Shown: positions 37,496 to 46,748 of the stretch, one piece after another
How the letters are laid out: each line of letters begins with the position of its first letter
Numbering within the stretch: the first letter of the stretch is position 1
Source of the DNA: Flavobacteriales bacterium
Lineage (GTDB): Bacteria; Bacteroidota; Bacteroidia; Flavobacteriales; Flavobacteriaceae
Reading direction: 5' to 3'
DNA: 64,000 bases
Assembly (NCBI GenBank): GCA_003331305.1
Contig: QOQB01000004.1
Span: forward strand, 1 to 64,000
Program-made: the position numbers and the translations under genes
The notes under the pieces: model-generated
Seen by the model: the letters and a program-made list of their open reading frames with translations, nothing else
Database searches by the model: none
What the model was told of the DNA's origin: nothing

Positions 37496-38728
37496 ATGAT
37501 TACAGCACTACAGAAAATCGTAATAAACCCTAAAAGTACATTCCTCCTTTTTGACGAAACCCAACATCACCTTTTTTTAAACTATGCTGTACCGCTTATT
37601 CAAGCAGGAATAAGCGTTGGGCCAGTGTCGACGTCCATTGTTAAATCCTTAGGTTTGAAAGTTGAAAAAACAACCATTGAAGGGGTTTACACGGTTTCCT
37701 ATGAGATTTTGAATCCATCGATACTCTGTTTTTCTAGTGGAGCTAAAAACAATCAAAAAGGTATTGTTAGATCGTTTGAAAGTTGGCAAAATAGTTTTGC
37801 ATTAATCCAAAATGAAATCACGGATTACCCGAATGCGAAGGGAGTTGTTGTTGGCGCACTCCCCTACTCACTTTCCTTATTCGGTGCAGTGGAGTCGCTT
37901 CAACGCAAGCAACAGCCCAAAGTGTTTCCAAATCATGATTTAAGACATTTTACAGGACTTGAATCCAATGAAAACTACATCATGTGGATGACCCCTTTTC
38001 ACGCATCGTTTTTCGCTAAGGCTTTAGCCAAAAAGCAAATGCTTCCTGTAACTTCCGTACGATACCTTTTTGTAGGAGGCGCAGGCTTTCTTAATTCGCA
38101 ACGCAGCGTGTTACAACAAGTGTTTCCAAACGCAAAAATATACAGCTTCTATGGCGCGTCTGAAACCAGTTTTATTGCTATCAAACACCCTTGCGACTCA
38201 AGCAAAAGTGTTGGTGTTATTTGCAAAGGGGTGCAAGTCTCCATTTTGGATGACCATCTCAAAAAAGTCCCCAATAATACCAAAGGAACAATTTGGATTA
38301 ATACCCAAGATAGGTTTACTTCATATTTTCAAAAGTCACTGAAAGTAAACACGTTAAATAGTTTTGTTTCAACAAATGATATCGGTTTTGTAGATAATCA
38401 AAACCGTCTCTTTTTTACAGGAAGATCCGATCGTTATACCTCAATAAGCGGACATATTATTGATATCTACACCATAGAGGTGTGGTTTAAAGAAATGTTA
38501 ACTATTGAAACGCTTGCGATATTACCACAACCCAACACGCAAAAAGAAAATGAACTCGTCTTATTGACAACAGATCATATAGCCTCTGAAATTTGGCATT
38601 CGATTAAAAAAGCAGGTCACGATGCATTGGGCGCGCAAGGCGTTCCAAAAAAATGGGTACATTGTCCTTCATGGCCGGTATTGGCAAATGGAAAAACAGA
38701 TTTAAAAACACTTAAAAAATGGCTATAA
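37496..38728 (+). CDS. Short AMP-binding acyl-CoA ligase-like protein
   Basis: Adenylate-forming (ANL) enzyme of 410 residues, about 70-130 shorter than typical ligases. Motifs: a weak A3 P-loop FSSGAKNNQKGI (about 79; usually SGTTGxPKG), A5 YGASE (about 219), A7/A8 TNDIGFVDNQNRLFFTGRSDR (about 288), and the A10 Lys in LANGKTDLKTLKKWL at the very end. So the core is intact but the N-terminus is reduced. It overlaps the thiolase by 10 bases. B. subtilis yhfT-yhfS and S. aureus vraA-vraB are similar ligase-thiolase pairs (recollection). Substrate unknown. Confidence 0.78.
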   Translation: MITALQKIVINPKSTFLLFDETQHHLFLNYAVPLIQAGISVGPVSTSIVKSLGLKVEKTTIEGVYTVSYEILNPSILCFSSGAKNNQKGIVRSFESWQNSFALIQNEITDYPNAKGVVVGALPYSLSLFGAVESLQRKQQPKVFPNHDLRHFTGLESNENYIMWMTPFHASFFAKALAKKQMLPVTSVRYLFVGGAGFLNSQRSVLQQVFPNAKIYSFYGASETSFIAIKHPCDSSKSVGVICKGVQVSILDDHLKKVPNNTKGTIWINTQDRFTSYFQKSLKVNTLNSFVSTNDIGFVDNQNRLFFTGRSDRYTSISGHIIDIYTIEVWFKEMLTIETLAILPQPNTQKENELVLLTTDHIASEIWHSIKKAGHDALGAQGVPKKWVHCPSWPVLANGKTDLKTLKKWL

Positions 38729-39846
38729 ACTCCCATAAAGTCTTTCTTATAGCAGCTGCGCGAACAACTGTAGCACCTGTGGGAGGTTTTTTGCGTAATA
38801 CCTCTATTGAAGACATGGCTGCAGCCGTCATTCGTGAAAACCTTAGTCAATTAAAAATGGATACTTCTGAAGTCGACGACGTGATCGTTTCTAATGCCCT
38901 CGGAGGTGGTGGAAATATTGCACGACTTTGTGCCCTTAAAGCAGGGTTCTCATCTGAACTTCTAGGTAATTCAATAGATCGGCAATGTGTTGGCGGTTTG
39001 GACGCTATTATTCAAGCAGCAAAACAAATTCAAAGTGGTCAAGCAAACCTTATTCTAGCTGGTGGCGCAGAATCGTTCTCGCTTCGACCAGAACGACACT
39101 ACCCAAGCAAATGGAATGGAGACCTCATATCACTAGAAAGACCCCCTTTTTACCCAACCGATGATCCAACCACCCCCTTGGGAGATGCTATACAAGGCTT
39201 GAAACAAACCCATCAAATTAGTGATACGCAAGAATATGAATGGGTTCATGAAAGTCACAAAAAATCCGTAGCGCATAAAGCTATCGCTGAAGGCGAAATT
39301 GTAGCACTAACACCAAACGACCCTATTGACCCATTTGCAAGAGAAATTAGCAAAGAAACCTATCAAAAAGCTAATTCAACCTTTGGACATACACATCCAT
39401 GTAACACCGCTCCAAAAGCTGATGGTGCTGCTTTTGTAGCGGTGGCTTCGGAAAAAATGGTAAAAAAAATTAAACCTGCGCATTGTATTGAAATTATAGA
39501 TGGGTTTACGCTTGGCGGCGATCCTGAATCGTTTCCTATTCTACCTGCTAAGGCCATGAAACAAATGGTGAAGCATAACAATTTGAATTGGACCGATATT
39601 GGTCAAATCGAACTCATGGAAGCTTATGCGATTCAATCCATTTTATGTGCCAAATACAGCGGCGCCCCAATAGAAAAAATTAATCCGTTTGGTGGTGCTA
39701 TTTCAAGAGGTCATCCTATTGGTGCTTCTGGGGCAATCTTAGCAGTACGACTTTTTCATGCGCTTAAAGCCCCCCATAGAATAGGTTTGGCCGCTATTGC
39801 AGGCGCTGGTGGGTTGGCAAGCGTCCTCCTGCTAAAAAAAACGTAA
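38719..39846 (+). CDS. Atypical thiolase (acetyl-CoA C-acyltransferase family)
   Basis: Thiolase-fold enzyme of 375 residues. The acyl-accepting Cys is present in DRQCVGGLDAI (Cys90; usual NRxCxSG), and the His motif is NPFGGAISRGHPIGASGA (about 330). The C-terminal CxGxG motif that normally gives the second catalytic Cys is absent: the sequence reads GLAAIAGAGGLASV with no Cys. This suggests altered chemistry, perhaps condensation-only or acyl transfer, rather than ordinary beta-oxidation thiolysis (inference). It overlaps the ligase by 10 bases; its stop directly abuts ung. Confidence 0.85.
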   Translation: MAINSHKVFLIAAARTTVAPVGGFLRNTSIEDMAAAVIRENLSQLKMDTSEVDDVIVSNALGGGGNIARLCALKAGFSSELLGNSIDRQCVGGLDAIIQAAKQIQSGQANLILAGGAESFSLRPERHYPSKWNGDLISLERPPFYPTDDPTTPLGDAIQGLKQTHQISDTQEYEWVHESHKKSVAHKAIAEGEIVALTPNDPIDPFAREISKETYQKANSTFGHTHPCNTAPKADGAAFVAVASEKMVKKIKPAHCIEIIDGFTLGGDPESFPILPAKAMKQMVKHNNLNWTDIGQIELMEAYAIQSILCAKYSGAPIEKINPFGGAISRGHPIGASGAILAVRLFHALKAPHRIGLAAIAGAGGLASVLLLKKT

Positions 39847-40512
39847 TTACCAATTAATTGGCTTGCTACCCTGCTGCCATAAGTAATCATTTGCTTTGCT
39901 AAAATGGTTATTGCCAAACCACAATCCACGGTTTGCACTTAACGGCGAAGGATGCCCTGCCTCCAATACCAAATGCTTGGAACGGTCAATGTGTTTTCCT
40001 TTTTTTTTGGCGTAATTTCCCCAAAGCATAAACACGACACCTGTTTTAATTTCAGAGAGCGAGGAAATAATGGCATCTGTAAATTGCTCCCAACCTCTAT
40101 TTTGGTGACTTCCAGGCTGCCCAGCACGTACACTAAGTGTGGCATTTAGCAACATTACGCCTTGCGATGCCCATGTTGTTAGGGTACCACTTTTTGGGTA
40201 GGGCTTTCCAATATCTCTCTCTAATTCTTTAAAAATATTAATGAGTGATGGCGGGTGTGCCACTCCTTCGGGAACAGAGAACGATAAGCCATGAGCTTGT
40301 CCCAAGCCGTGATAGGGGTCTTGTCCTAAAATAACTACACGTGTGCTATAAAAAGGAGTAGAATCCAACGCATTAAAAATATCTTTTGCGGGTGGAAAAC
40401 ACTTAAATTGCTGGTATTCTTGACGTACAAAATCGGTAAGCTCTTTAAAATAAGTTGCACTAAGCTGCGCTTCCAATTGATTTTGCCAAGATTTTTCTAA
40501 TCTAACCTGCAT
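39847..40512 (-). CDS. ung: Uracil-DNA glycosylase
   Basis: Removes uracil from DNA at the start of base excision repair. The 221-residue family 1 enzyme has GQDPYHG (catalytic Asp, about 66), LLNATLSVR, VFMLWGNYAKKK and the DNA-intercalating loop HPSPLSANRG (about 188). It converges with the thiolase with zero spacing and is divergent from mutS2 across 44 bases, pairing two DNA repair or recombination genes. Confidence 0.96.
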   Translation of the reverse strand: MQVRLEKSWQNQLEAQLSATYFKELTDFVRQEYQQFKCFPPAKDIFNALDSTPFYSTRVVILGQDPYHGLGQAHGLSFSVPEGVAHPPSLINIFKELERDIGKPYPKSGTLTTWASQGVMLLNATLSVRAGQPGSHQNRGWEQFTDAIISSLSEIKTGVVFMLWGNYAKKKGKHIDRSKHLVLEAGHPSPLSANRGLWFGNNHFSKANDYLWQQGSKPINW

Positions 40513-40521
40513 GAAAAAAGC

Positions 40522-40529
40522 TATTTTTG
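40522..40529 (+). promoter_or_regulatory. Promoter -7 element of mutS2
   Basis: TATTTTTG matches TAnnTTTG and is 27 bases before the mutS2 ATG in the ung-mutS2 divergent gap. Confidence 0.45.
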
Positions 40530-40556
40530 TGATGCCTCAAGGTAGAAAAAATTAGA

Positions 40557-42728
40557 ATGAAAATAATTGCGCAGAAAACGCTTGATGATTTAGAATTTGG
40601 AGTTGTCTTGGAGCAAGCAGCTGCTCGTTGTGCCACAGATTCGGGAAAGCTAGAGATGATGGAAACCACTCCACATACAAGCTTTCATGTAGTACATGGA
40701 GCTCTATCGCGCACACACGAATACTTAAATTCATTTTCAGAAGAAAAGTCTATACCAAATCATGGGTTTGAAGACGTAACTCAAGAAATTTCATTGCTGT
40801 CGGTAGAAAACAGTAAAATTGAAGTTGAGGGGTTTAGACGATTGCTGCTACTTTCAGAAACAACTAACACACTACTAGTGTTTCTAAAAAAAAACAAAGA
40901 GCATTACCCCAATCTATATAAGGCGTGTAATGGACAATCTCCTGTAAAAGAAATCCCTGCGGAAATTCATCGTATCATAGATAAATTCGGTGAGTTAAAA
41001 GACCGAGCATCTGATAAGCTATTTAGTATCCGAAGACAGATGAATGGAGTACGTTCTAAAATAAGTCAGAGCTTTGGTGCGGCACTCAGCACGTATCAAG
41101 GTTCTGGTTTTTTGGATGAAATTCGAGAAACGGTTATTGGTAGTAGACGTGTATTGGCAGTAAAAGCCATGTATCGTCGTAAGGTAAAAGGAGTAATTCA
41201 TGGCAGTAGTAAAACGGGAAGTATAGTATACATTGAACCACAAACAACCTTGCAATACACCCAAGAACTTCAAAACTTAGTGTATGATGAAAAAGAAGAA
41301 ATCGATGCCATCCTTCGTTCGTTAACTGATTTTATGCGACCGTTTGAAGCTGATTTTAAAACCTTTTCTAGTTTTTTAACCTTGATAGATTTGCATGCTG
41401 CAAAAGCACACTATGCAAGAGACATGAGGGCTGTGCTTCCGATGCTCTCGGAAAAACAGGAAATTGACATAAAAAATGCGTACCACCCGCTACTCTATTT
41501 GAGTAACAAACGAAAAAAGAATCCAACCTACCCACAAGATATTCACCTGCACCCTAATAATCGTATCATGCTTATTTCAGGTCCTAATGCCGGTGGCAAG
41601 AGTATTACTTTAAAAACCATTGGACTGTTGCAGCTGATGCTACAAAGTGGTTTTTTAATTCCCGTTGACGAGCAAAGTCACATAGGGGTTTTTGAGCGAA
41701 TATTAACGGATATTGGCGACAATCAATCTATTGAAAATGAATTGAGTACATACAGTTACCGTTTAAAAAATATGCAACGGTTCTTAAAGAAGTGCGATGC
41801 TAAAACCCTGTTTTTGATTGATGAGTTTGGAACAGGATCTGATCCCGAATTGGGAGGCGCATTAGCAGAAATATTTTTAGAAGTTTTTTATGATCGTGAG
41901 TCTTTTGGCGCTATTACTACACACTACTCCAACCTAAAACTTCTTGCCAACGAGCTCCCGCATATGACCAATGCCAATATGCAGTTTGATGGTAGAAGCT
42001 TGCAACCCACTTTTCATTTGGTTTCAGGCGAGGCAGGGAGTTCATTTACATTTGAAGTAGCAGAAAAGAATGGTATTCCGTATAGCCTTATCAACAGAGC
42101 TAAAAAGAAAATTGAACGTGGCAAAGTGCGCTTTGATGCCAGTATTGCTAAGCTTCAAAAAGAACGTGCCACAATGAGTAAAAACTCTAAAGAATTACAA
42201 GAGGCATCGATCAAAAACAAAAAGGAAAACGAAAAGCTAGAAACACTCAACGCAAAAGTAAAGGTGAAACTAGAGCGCTATCAAGAGCTATACGATCAAG
42301 AGCAGCGCATGATTGTTTTGGGTAATAAGGTGAATGATGCCGCAGAGCGCTATTTTATTAATAATAAAAAACGTCCTTTGATTGCGGATCTACTCCGTGT
42401 TGTAGAGGAGGAAAACGCCAAACGAAAACGCAAATCAGTTGCAGAACACAAAAAAGAGCTAAAACAGAAAAAAGCATTAAAAGCGGAAGTATCCAAAAAA
42501 GTTGAAGTAGTTCGCGAGGAAAAAAAGAAAAAACCAACACAAAAACCCAAAGAAACGCATCGTCCAAAAGTCACGTTTATAGTTGGTGATAAAGTACGGA
42601 TGTACGATGGAAAGGCTGTAGGTACTATTGATACATTGGAAAAAAAGAAAGCCATTGTTAATTATGGTGTTTTTACTACCCAGGTCAATGTTGAGGCGCT
42701 AGAACTAGTAGAACGTAAGAAAAAGTGA
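40557..42728 (+). CDS. mutS2: MutS2-family ATPase lacking an Smr domain
   Basis: The 723-residue protein has the MutS2 lever and clamp (about 1-300), Walker A GPNAGGKSITLKT (about 342), Walker B LFLIDEFGTGSDPELGG (about 420), a long charged coiled coil (about 520-655) and a short C-terminal domain (VGDKVRMYDGKAVGTIDTLEKKK, about 672). The nuclease Smr domain that ends most MutS2 proteins is not present; sequence stops at LVERKKK. Classic MutS2 suppresses recombination or acts on collided ribosomes; this one likely lacks the nuclease activity. The stop overlaps the next start (GTGA). Confidence 0.92.
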   Translation: MKIIAQKTLDDLEFGVVLEQAAARCATDSGKLEMMETTPHTSFHVVHGALSRTHEYLNSFSEEKSIPNHGFEDVTQEISLLSVENSKIEVEGFRRLLLLSETTNTLLVFLKKNKEHYPNLYKACNGQSPVKEIPAEIHRIIDKFGELKDRASDKLFSIRRQMNGVRSKISQSFGAALSTYQGSGFLDEIRETVIGSRRVLAVKAMYRRKVKGVIHGSSKTGSIVYIEPQTTLQYTQELQNLVYDEKEEIDAILRSLTDFMRPFEADFKTFSSFLTLIDLHAAKAHYARDMRAVLPMLSEKQEIDIKNAYHPLLYLSNKRKKNPTYPQDIHLHPNNRIMLISGPNAGGKSITLKTIGLLQLMLQSGFLIPVDEQSHIGVFERILTDIGDNQSIENELSTYSYRLKNMQRFLKKCDAKTLFLIDEFGTGSDPELGGALAEIFLEVFYDRESFGAITTHYSNLKLLANELPHMTNANMQFDGRSLQPTFHLVSGEAGSSFTFEVAEKNGIPYSLINRAKKKIERGKVRFDASIAKLQKERATMSKNSKELQEASIKNKKENEKLETLNAKVKVKLERYQELYDQEQRMIVLGNKVNDAAERYFINNKKRPLIADLLRVVEEENAKRKRKSVAEHKKELKQKKALKAEVSKKVEVVREEKKKKPTQKPKETHRPKVTFIVGDKVRMYDGKAVGTIDTLEKKKAIVNYGVFTTQVNVEALELVERKKK

Positions 42729-43096
42729 ATCAAGCCGTTGTTTTTTATGATAGTGAGTGTTTTATGTGTAGCACTTTTGTAAAACGTATTATCCGCTATG
42801 ATGTAAATCAACACTTTCAGTTTGCCTCTCTTTCTTCCAATTATGCAAAAGAACTACAACTCCCAAGTGAAACCGTAGTGGTTGTCGTAAACAAAAGAAG
42901 GCTAACAGAACAACATGCTGTAAGATACATTGTCAAGCTACTTCCAAAAGCTAAATGGACTTTATTCTTTTTTTGGATAACCCCTAACCGAATGCAAAAT
43001 TGGATATATACTCTTGTGGCAAAAAACAGAAAACGCATTTTTGGAAGCACTCAATGTGGATTAGCACAAGAGCATAAAAATCGATTTATTTCTTAA
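42725..43096 (+). CDS. DCC family thiol-disulfide oxidoreductase
   Basis: The 123-residue protein belongs to DUF393 (DCC): the N-terminal motif YDSECFMCSTFV gives DxxCxxC, followed by a thioredoxin-like arrangement and a hydrophobic WTLFFFWI segment. The start is GTG 42725, overlapping the mutS2 stop by 4 bases. The 3' end overlaps the opposite symporter by 11 bases. Probably a small redox protein; partners unknown. Confidence 0.85.
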   Translation: MNQAVVFYDSECFMCSTFVKRIIRYDVNQHFQFASLSSNYAKELQLPSETVVVVVNKRRLTEQHAVRYIVKLLPKAKWTLFFFWITPNRMQNWIYTLVAKNRKRIFGSTQCGLAQEHKNRFIS

Positions 43097-44390
43097 GGTA
43101 ATTATCGTCCCAATTTTTAGCTTTAGGTGTACCTAGCTTGCCCAACCATTTGGCTACTAACATAGATACAGAGGCATCACCAGTTACGTTTACGGCAGTG
43201 CGGCACATATCCAATGGTCTATCTACAGCAAAAATAAGTGCCAGTCCCGCTTCAGGAATACCAGCCTGCGCCAAAACAATTACAAGCATTACCATGCCTG
43301 CGCCTGGCACGGCAGCAGAACCGATAGACGCTAAGGTTGCTGTGGCAATAATGCCCAATTGCGCTGAAAGACTTAAATCCATACCAAACGCTTGTGCAAT
43401 AAAAACAGCGGCTACCGCTTGATATAAACTTGTACCGTCCATATTAATGGTTGCACCAATAGGCAATACAAAACTGCTTATGTCTTCTTCAACTCCTAAA
43501 TGCTCTTGTACCCGTTCCATAGTCACGGGAAGTGTTGCAGCAGATGAGCTTGTAGAAAAGGCTAATAGCTGAGCAGGAGAAATTCCCCTGAGGAAAAAAC
43601 CAAAGGACTTTCGTGTGAATAATCGTACGAGTACGATGTAAAACAATATCATGAGCAGCAAGCCAACGAGGACTGTTACCGTATACAAACCAAGAGCTTT
43701 AAATAAATCTGCTGAAGGTGCTTCAGCTATTAGGGCTGCGAGTAAAGCAAAAACGCCATAGGGTGCAGCTAACATAATTATATCAATAAGTTTAAGAATA
43801 ACCTCGTTAAGTGCATCAAAAAAGTCTTTTACAGCTTTTGCTTTTTTCTTAGGAATAAGGACCAATCCAATACCAAAAAAGATAGCAAAAAAGATAACCT
43901 GCAACATATTGCCATTGTCTTGCATGGCAGTAAAAATGTTAGACGGCACTAGATCAACCAAAGCCTGTAATGGACCTGCCTCTTGTTGGGCCACCGCTAC
44001 GGATTGCTTCGCTGCAGCATCTGAAGCGTAGGCAGATAGCAACTCTTTTCTAGTTTCGTCTGAAAGCGTATTTCCAGGCTGAATAATATTCACAATGGTA
44101 AGCCCAATAGTTACTGCAGTTAAAGTTGTCAGTAAATACATGCCTATGGTGCGACCCCCCATACTTGAAAGCTGGGCAATATTTTTTAAGTCTGATACCC
44201 CTTTGACAAGCGAGGCAAGAATTAAAGGAACAGCTATAAGCTTTAAGGAATTGATGAAAATTGTACCAAGAGGTTTAATCCAATCAATAACCAATTGCTT
44301 TCCCCAATCAAACTGGCTAAATAACAAACCAAAAAGAACGCCAAAAAACATTCCTAATAAAATCTGCCAATGGAGCGCTAGTTTTCGCAT
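43086..44390 (-). CDS. Dicarboxylate/amino acid:cation symporter
   Basis: Transporter of the DAACS (SLC1) family, 434 residues with about eight membrane helices and two re-entrant loops. The HP1 serine-rich loop FSTSSSAATLPVT (about 280), NMDGTSLYQAVAAVFIAQ (about 314, cation site) and DRPLDMCRTAVNVTGDA (about 388, substrate Asp/Arg/Asn) are present. Likely substrates are glutamate, aspartate or C4-dicarboxylates. It follows aroC after one base on the same strand. Confidence 0.93.
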   Translation of the reverse strand: MRKLALHWQILLGMFFGVLFGLLFSQFDWGKQLVIDWIKPLGTIFINSLKLIAVPLILASLVKGVSDLKNIAQLSSMGGRTIGMYLLTTLTAVTIGLTIVNIIQPGNTLSDETRKELLSAYASDAAAKQSVAVAQQEAGPLQALVDLVPSNIFTAMQDNGNMLQVIFFAIFFGIGLVLIPKKKAKAVKDFFDALNEVILKLIDIIMLAAPYGVFALLAALIAEAPSADLFKALGLYTVTVLVGLLLMILFYIVLVRLFTRKSFGFFLRGISPAQLLAFSTSSSAATLPVTMERVQEHLGVEEDISSFVLPIGATINMDGTSLYQAVAAVFIAQAFGMDLSLSAQLGIIATATLASIGSAAVPGAGMVMLVIVLAQAGIPEAGLALIFAVDRPLDMCRTAVNVTGDASVSMLVAKWLGKLGTPKAKNWDDNYLKK

Positions 44391-44391
44391 A

Positions 44392-45456
44392 TCACAATTT
44401 AGAATTTCTATTCCGAAGTGTAAAGTCTGCCAATACCAAAGCTGTCATGGCTTCAACAATAGGTACCGCTCTTGGTACTACACAAGGATCGTGCCTTCCT
44501 TTACCTTCCATGGTAACAGTTTCCCCCTTGTTGTCTATGGTTTCTTGAGATTGCATAATGGTTGCAACGGGCTTAAAAGCTACATTAAAATATATATCCA
44601 TTCCATTGCTAATGCCCCCTTGAACACCACCTGAATTATTGGTTTTTGTTGAGCCATCTTCGTTGTAAAGGTCGTTTTGCGCACTTCCACGAAGCGAGGC
44701 TCCAGCAAATCCGCTACCGTATTCAAACCCTTTTACGGCATTTATGGACAGCATCGCTTGGCCCAAAACTGCATGGAGTTTATCAAAGACAGGTTCGCCT
44801 AGTCCAACAGGTACGTTTTTGGCAATACATGTAACTACTCCCCCAACCGTATCACCTTCTTTTCGCACTTGCTTGATATAGGTTTCCATTTCTGCAGCCA
44901 TTTCTGCATCTGGACAGCGAACGGGATTTTGTTCGATATAAGAAAAATCTGATATGGCTCCTGGATTTGGTAGAGACAATTCCCCTACCTTGGATACAAA
45001 GGCTTGAATTTCAATAGGAGCAATAAGTTGTTTGGCAATACTTCCTGCAACAACTCTAGCGGCTGTTTCCCGAGCAGAGCTTCTACCACCACCACGATAA
45101 TCACGGAAACCGTATTTTTGATCGTAAACATAATCTGCATGAGAAGGTCGATAACTATCTTTAATGTGGGTGTAATCTTTTGATTTTTGATTCGTATTAT
45201 AGATAACAAAACCAATAGGTGTCCCTGTAGACTTGCCTTCAAAAACACCAGAATAAATCTCAACCGTATCGGGTTCTTTACGTTGGGTAACTATCGCTGA
45301 TTGCCCTGGCCTTCTTCTATCCAAATCTTTTTGAATCGTATTTATATCAACAGGAACTCCTGCTGGGCAACCATCGATAACACCTCCAAGTGCTGGCCCG
45401 TGGGATTCTCCAAAAGTTGTAAGCGTAAAAGATTTGCCAAAGGTATTTCCTGCCAT
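44392..45456 (-). CDS. aroC: Chorismate synthase
   Basis: Final step of the shikimate pathway, reduced-flavin dependent. The 354-residue protein has [18 protein letters not shown] (about 13), RRPGQS (about 48), the [19 protein letters not shown] stretch (about 120) and [13 protein letters not shown] (about 275), with catalytic His residues in the first motif and near [19 protein letters not shown] element lies 14 bases upstream of the ATG. One base before the symporter gene. Confidence 0.96.
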   Translation of the reverse strand: MAGNTFGKSFTLTTFGESHGPALGGVIDGCPAGVPVDINTIQKDLDRRRPGQSAIVTQRKEPDTVEIYSGVFEGKSTGTPIGFVIYNTNQKSKDYTHIKDSYRPSHADYVYDQKYGFRDYRGGGRSSARETAARVVAGSIAKQLIAPIEIQAFVSKVGELSLPNPGAISDFSYIEQNPVRCPDAEMAAEMETYIKQVRKEGDTVGGVVTCIAKNVPVGLGEPVFDKLHAVLGQAMLSINAVKGFEYGSGFAGASLRGSAQNDLYNEDGSTKTNNSGGVQGGISNGMDIYFNVAFKPVATIMQSQETIDNKGETVTMEGKGRHDPCVVPRAVPIVEAMTALVLADFTLRNRNSKL

Positions 45457-45470
45457 CTGCTAAATTTTCA

Positions 45471-45478
45471 CAAAAATA
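45471..45478 (-). promoter_or_regulatory. Promoter -7 element of aroC
   Basis: On the minus strand TATTTTTG matches TAnnTTTG, 14 bases before the aroC ATG. Confidence 0.5.
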
Positions 45479-45566
45479 CAATTTATATGCTGTACATTTA
45501 CTTGTGTTTTTTTTTGATGCACATCAGTATTGTCAAAAGAGTTCTTCTTTACCATTACTTTTTTGC

Positions 45567-45574
45567 TAAATTTG
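45567..45574 (+). promoter_or_regulatory. Promoter -7 element of the TlpA-like gene
   Basis: TAAATTTG matches TAnnTTTG, 16 bases before the ATG at 45591. Confidence 0.5.
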
Positions 45575-45590
45575 CCTAAAATTTATCGCT

Positions 45591-46724
45591 ATGCGTTTGT
45601 TAACCCTAATTGCCCTGGCTGCTTTTTTGACCTCATGTCAAACTAGTGAGTATACCCTCAATATTTCAGCTGATATTGATGATGATAATCAAATTTTCCT
45701 CATTGCTTTGGATGATTCTAATCAGCCCCAAACGCTTGATACCTTGGCTATTCAAGGCGGTGTAGCTAGTTATTCAAACAGCATCGAGTTACCAGAAATG
45801 CATTATTTATTGCTAGAGGGCAATCGTGATGTAGTTCCAGTTGTGCTTGAGCCTGGCGAAATTACAGTTGAAATTTATAAAGACAGCATCCGTTCTTCAA
45901 AAGCGAGTGGTACAAAATCCAATAAGGAGTTTAAAAGGTACATATCTGAAACCACTCCCCTTATTGATGATTTATTTGGTATTCAGAATGAAATGCGAAA
46001 TGCCATGATATCTAAAGACAGCTTGGCTTTTGTTGATTTACAGGAACAACTAAGCGATATGCAAGCAAAGTTCACTGACTTTCAAGTGAATTATGTTACC
46101 GAAAATTCCGAATCTTATATTTCCACGCTAATCTTAGAGCAACTCATCCTAAACAAGGGTGTTGAGACGGATGAAGCCCAAAGTATTTTTAGTGCGTTTG
46201 ATGCCACAATCAAAAAAACAAAATCAGGCATTAAAATCAAAAACATGCTTTTTTTGGAAAATGAGAATAATGATACTGAATCAGAAGATGGAAAAGAGAC
46301 CGATGTTAGTGTTGGGTCAATTGCTCCTGATTTTTCTGCACCCAACCTAAACGGAACTCCGCAAAGCCTGTACACATCCCTTGGAAAATATACTCTCGTT
46401 GATTTTTGGGCATCTTGGTGTGGTCCGTGTCGCACAGAAAGCCCCAAACTAGTACAAACATACAATGCCTTTAAAGATAAAGGGCTAACTATTTTAAGTG
46501 TATCATTAGATAAAAACGATGCAAACTGGAGAAAAGCTATCGAGAATGATAAATTAGATTGGAATCATGTTTCATACCTTAAAAGATGGGACGATCCTAT
46601 TGCTGAAATGTATGGCGTAACTTCCATTCCACAATTGTTCTTACTTGATGAAAATGGTAAAGTTGTCGCTAAAGATAATTACATCAGTGATATACTACCT
46701 CAAATTAAAGAGAATCTTCTTTAG
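45591..46724 (+). CDS. TlpA-like thioredoxin lipoprotein with DUF4369-type N-terminus
   Basis: Periplasmic disulfide reductase-like lipoprotein, 377 residues. The signal ends FLTSC (lipobox Cys about 16). The N-terminal DUF4369-like beta domain (about 22-115) is followed by a helical linker and a TlpA/AhpC-TSA thioredoxin domain (about 240-377) with active site WASWCGPC (about 282) and the cis-Pro loop TSIPQLFLLDENG. Such proteins keep envelope cysteines reduced, for example for cytochrome maturation; the exact partner is unknown. It is followed by the lipid A acyltransferase after 24 bases. Confidence 0.9.
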   Translation: MRLLTLIALAAFLTSCQTSEYTLNISADIDDDNQIFLIALDDSNQPQTLDTLAIQGGVASYSNSIELPEMHYLLLEGNRDVVPVVLEPGEITVEIYKDSIRSSKASGTKSNKEFKRYISETTPLIDDLFGIQNEMRNAMISKDSLAFVDLQEQLSDMQAKFTDFQVNYVTENSESYISTLILEQLILNKGVETDEAQSIFSAFDATIKKTKSGIKIKNMLFLENENNDTESEDGKETDVSVGSIAPDFSAPNLNGTPQSLYTSLGKYTLVDFWASWCGPCRTESPKLVQTYNAFKDKGLTILSVSLDKNDANWRKAIENDKLDWNHVSYLKRWDDPIAEMYGVTSIPQLFLLDENGKVVAKDNYISDILPQIKENLL

Positions 46725-46748
46725 TTTGCGCAAAGCGCATTATAGTTA

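Noticed and set aside
37496-39846. Polyhydroxyalkanoate or ordinary beta-oxidation operon
   Set aside because: No synthase, acetoacetyl-CoA reductase, dehydrogenase or hydratase is adjacent, and the thiolase lacks its second catalytic Cys.
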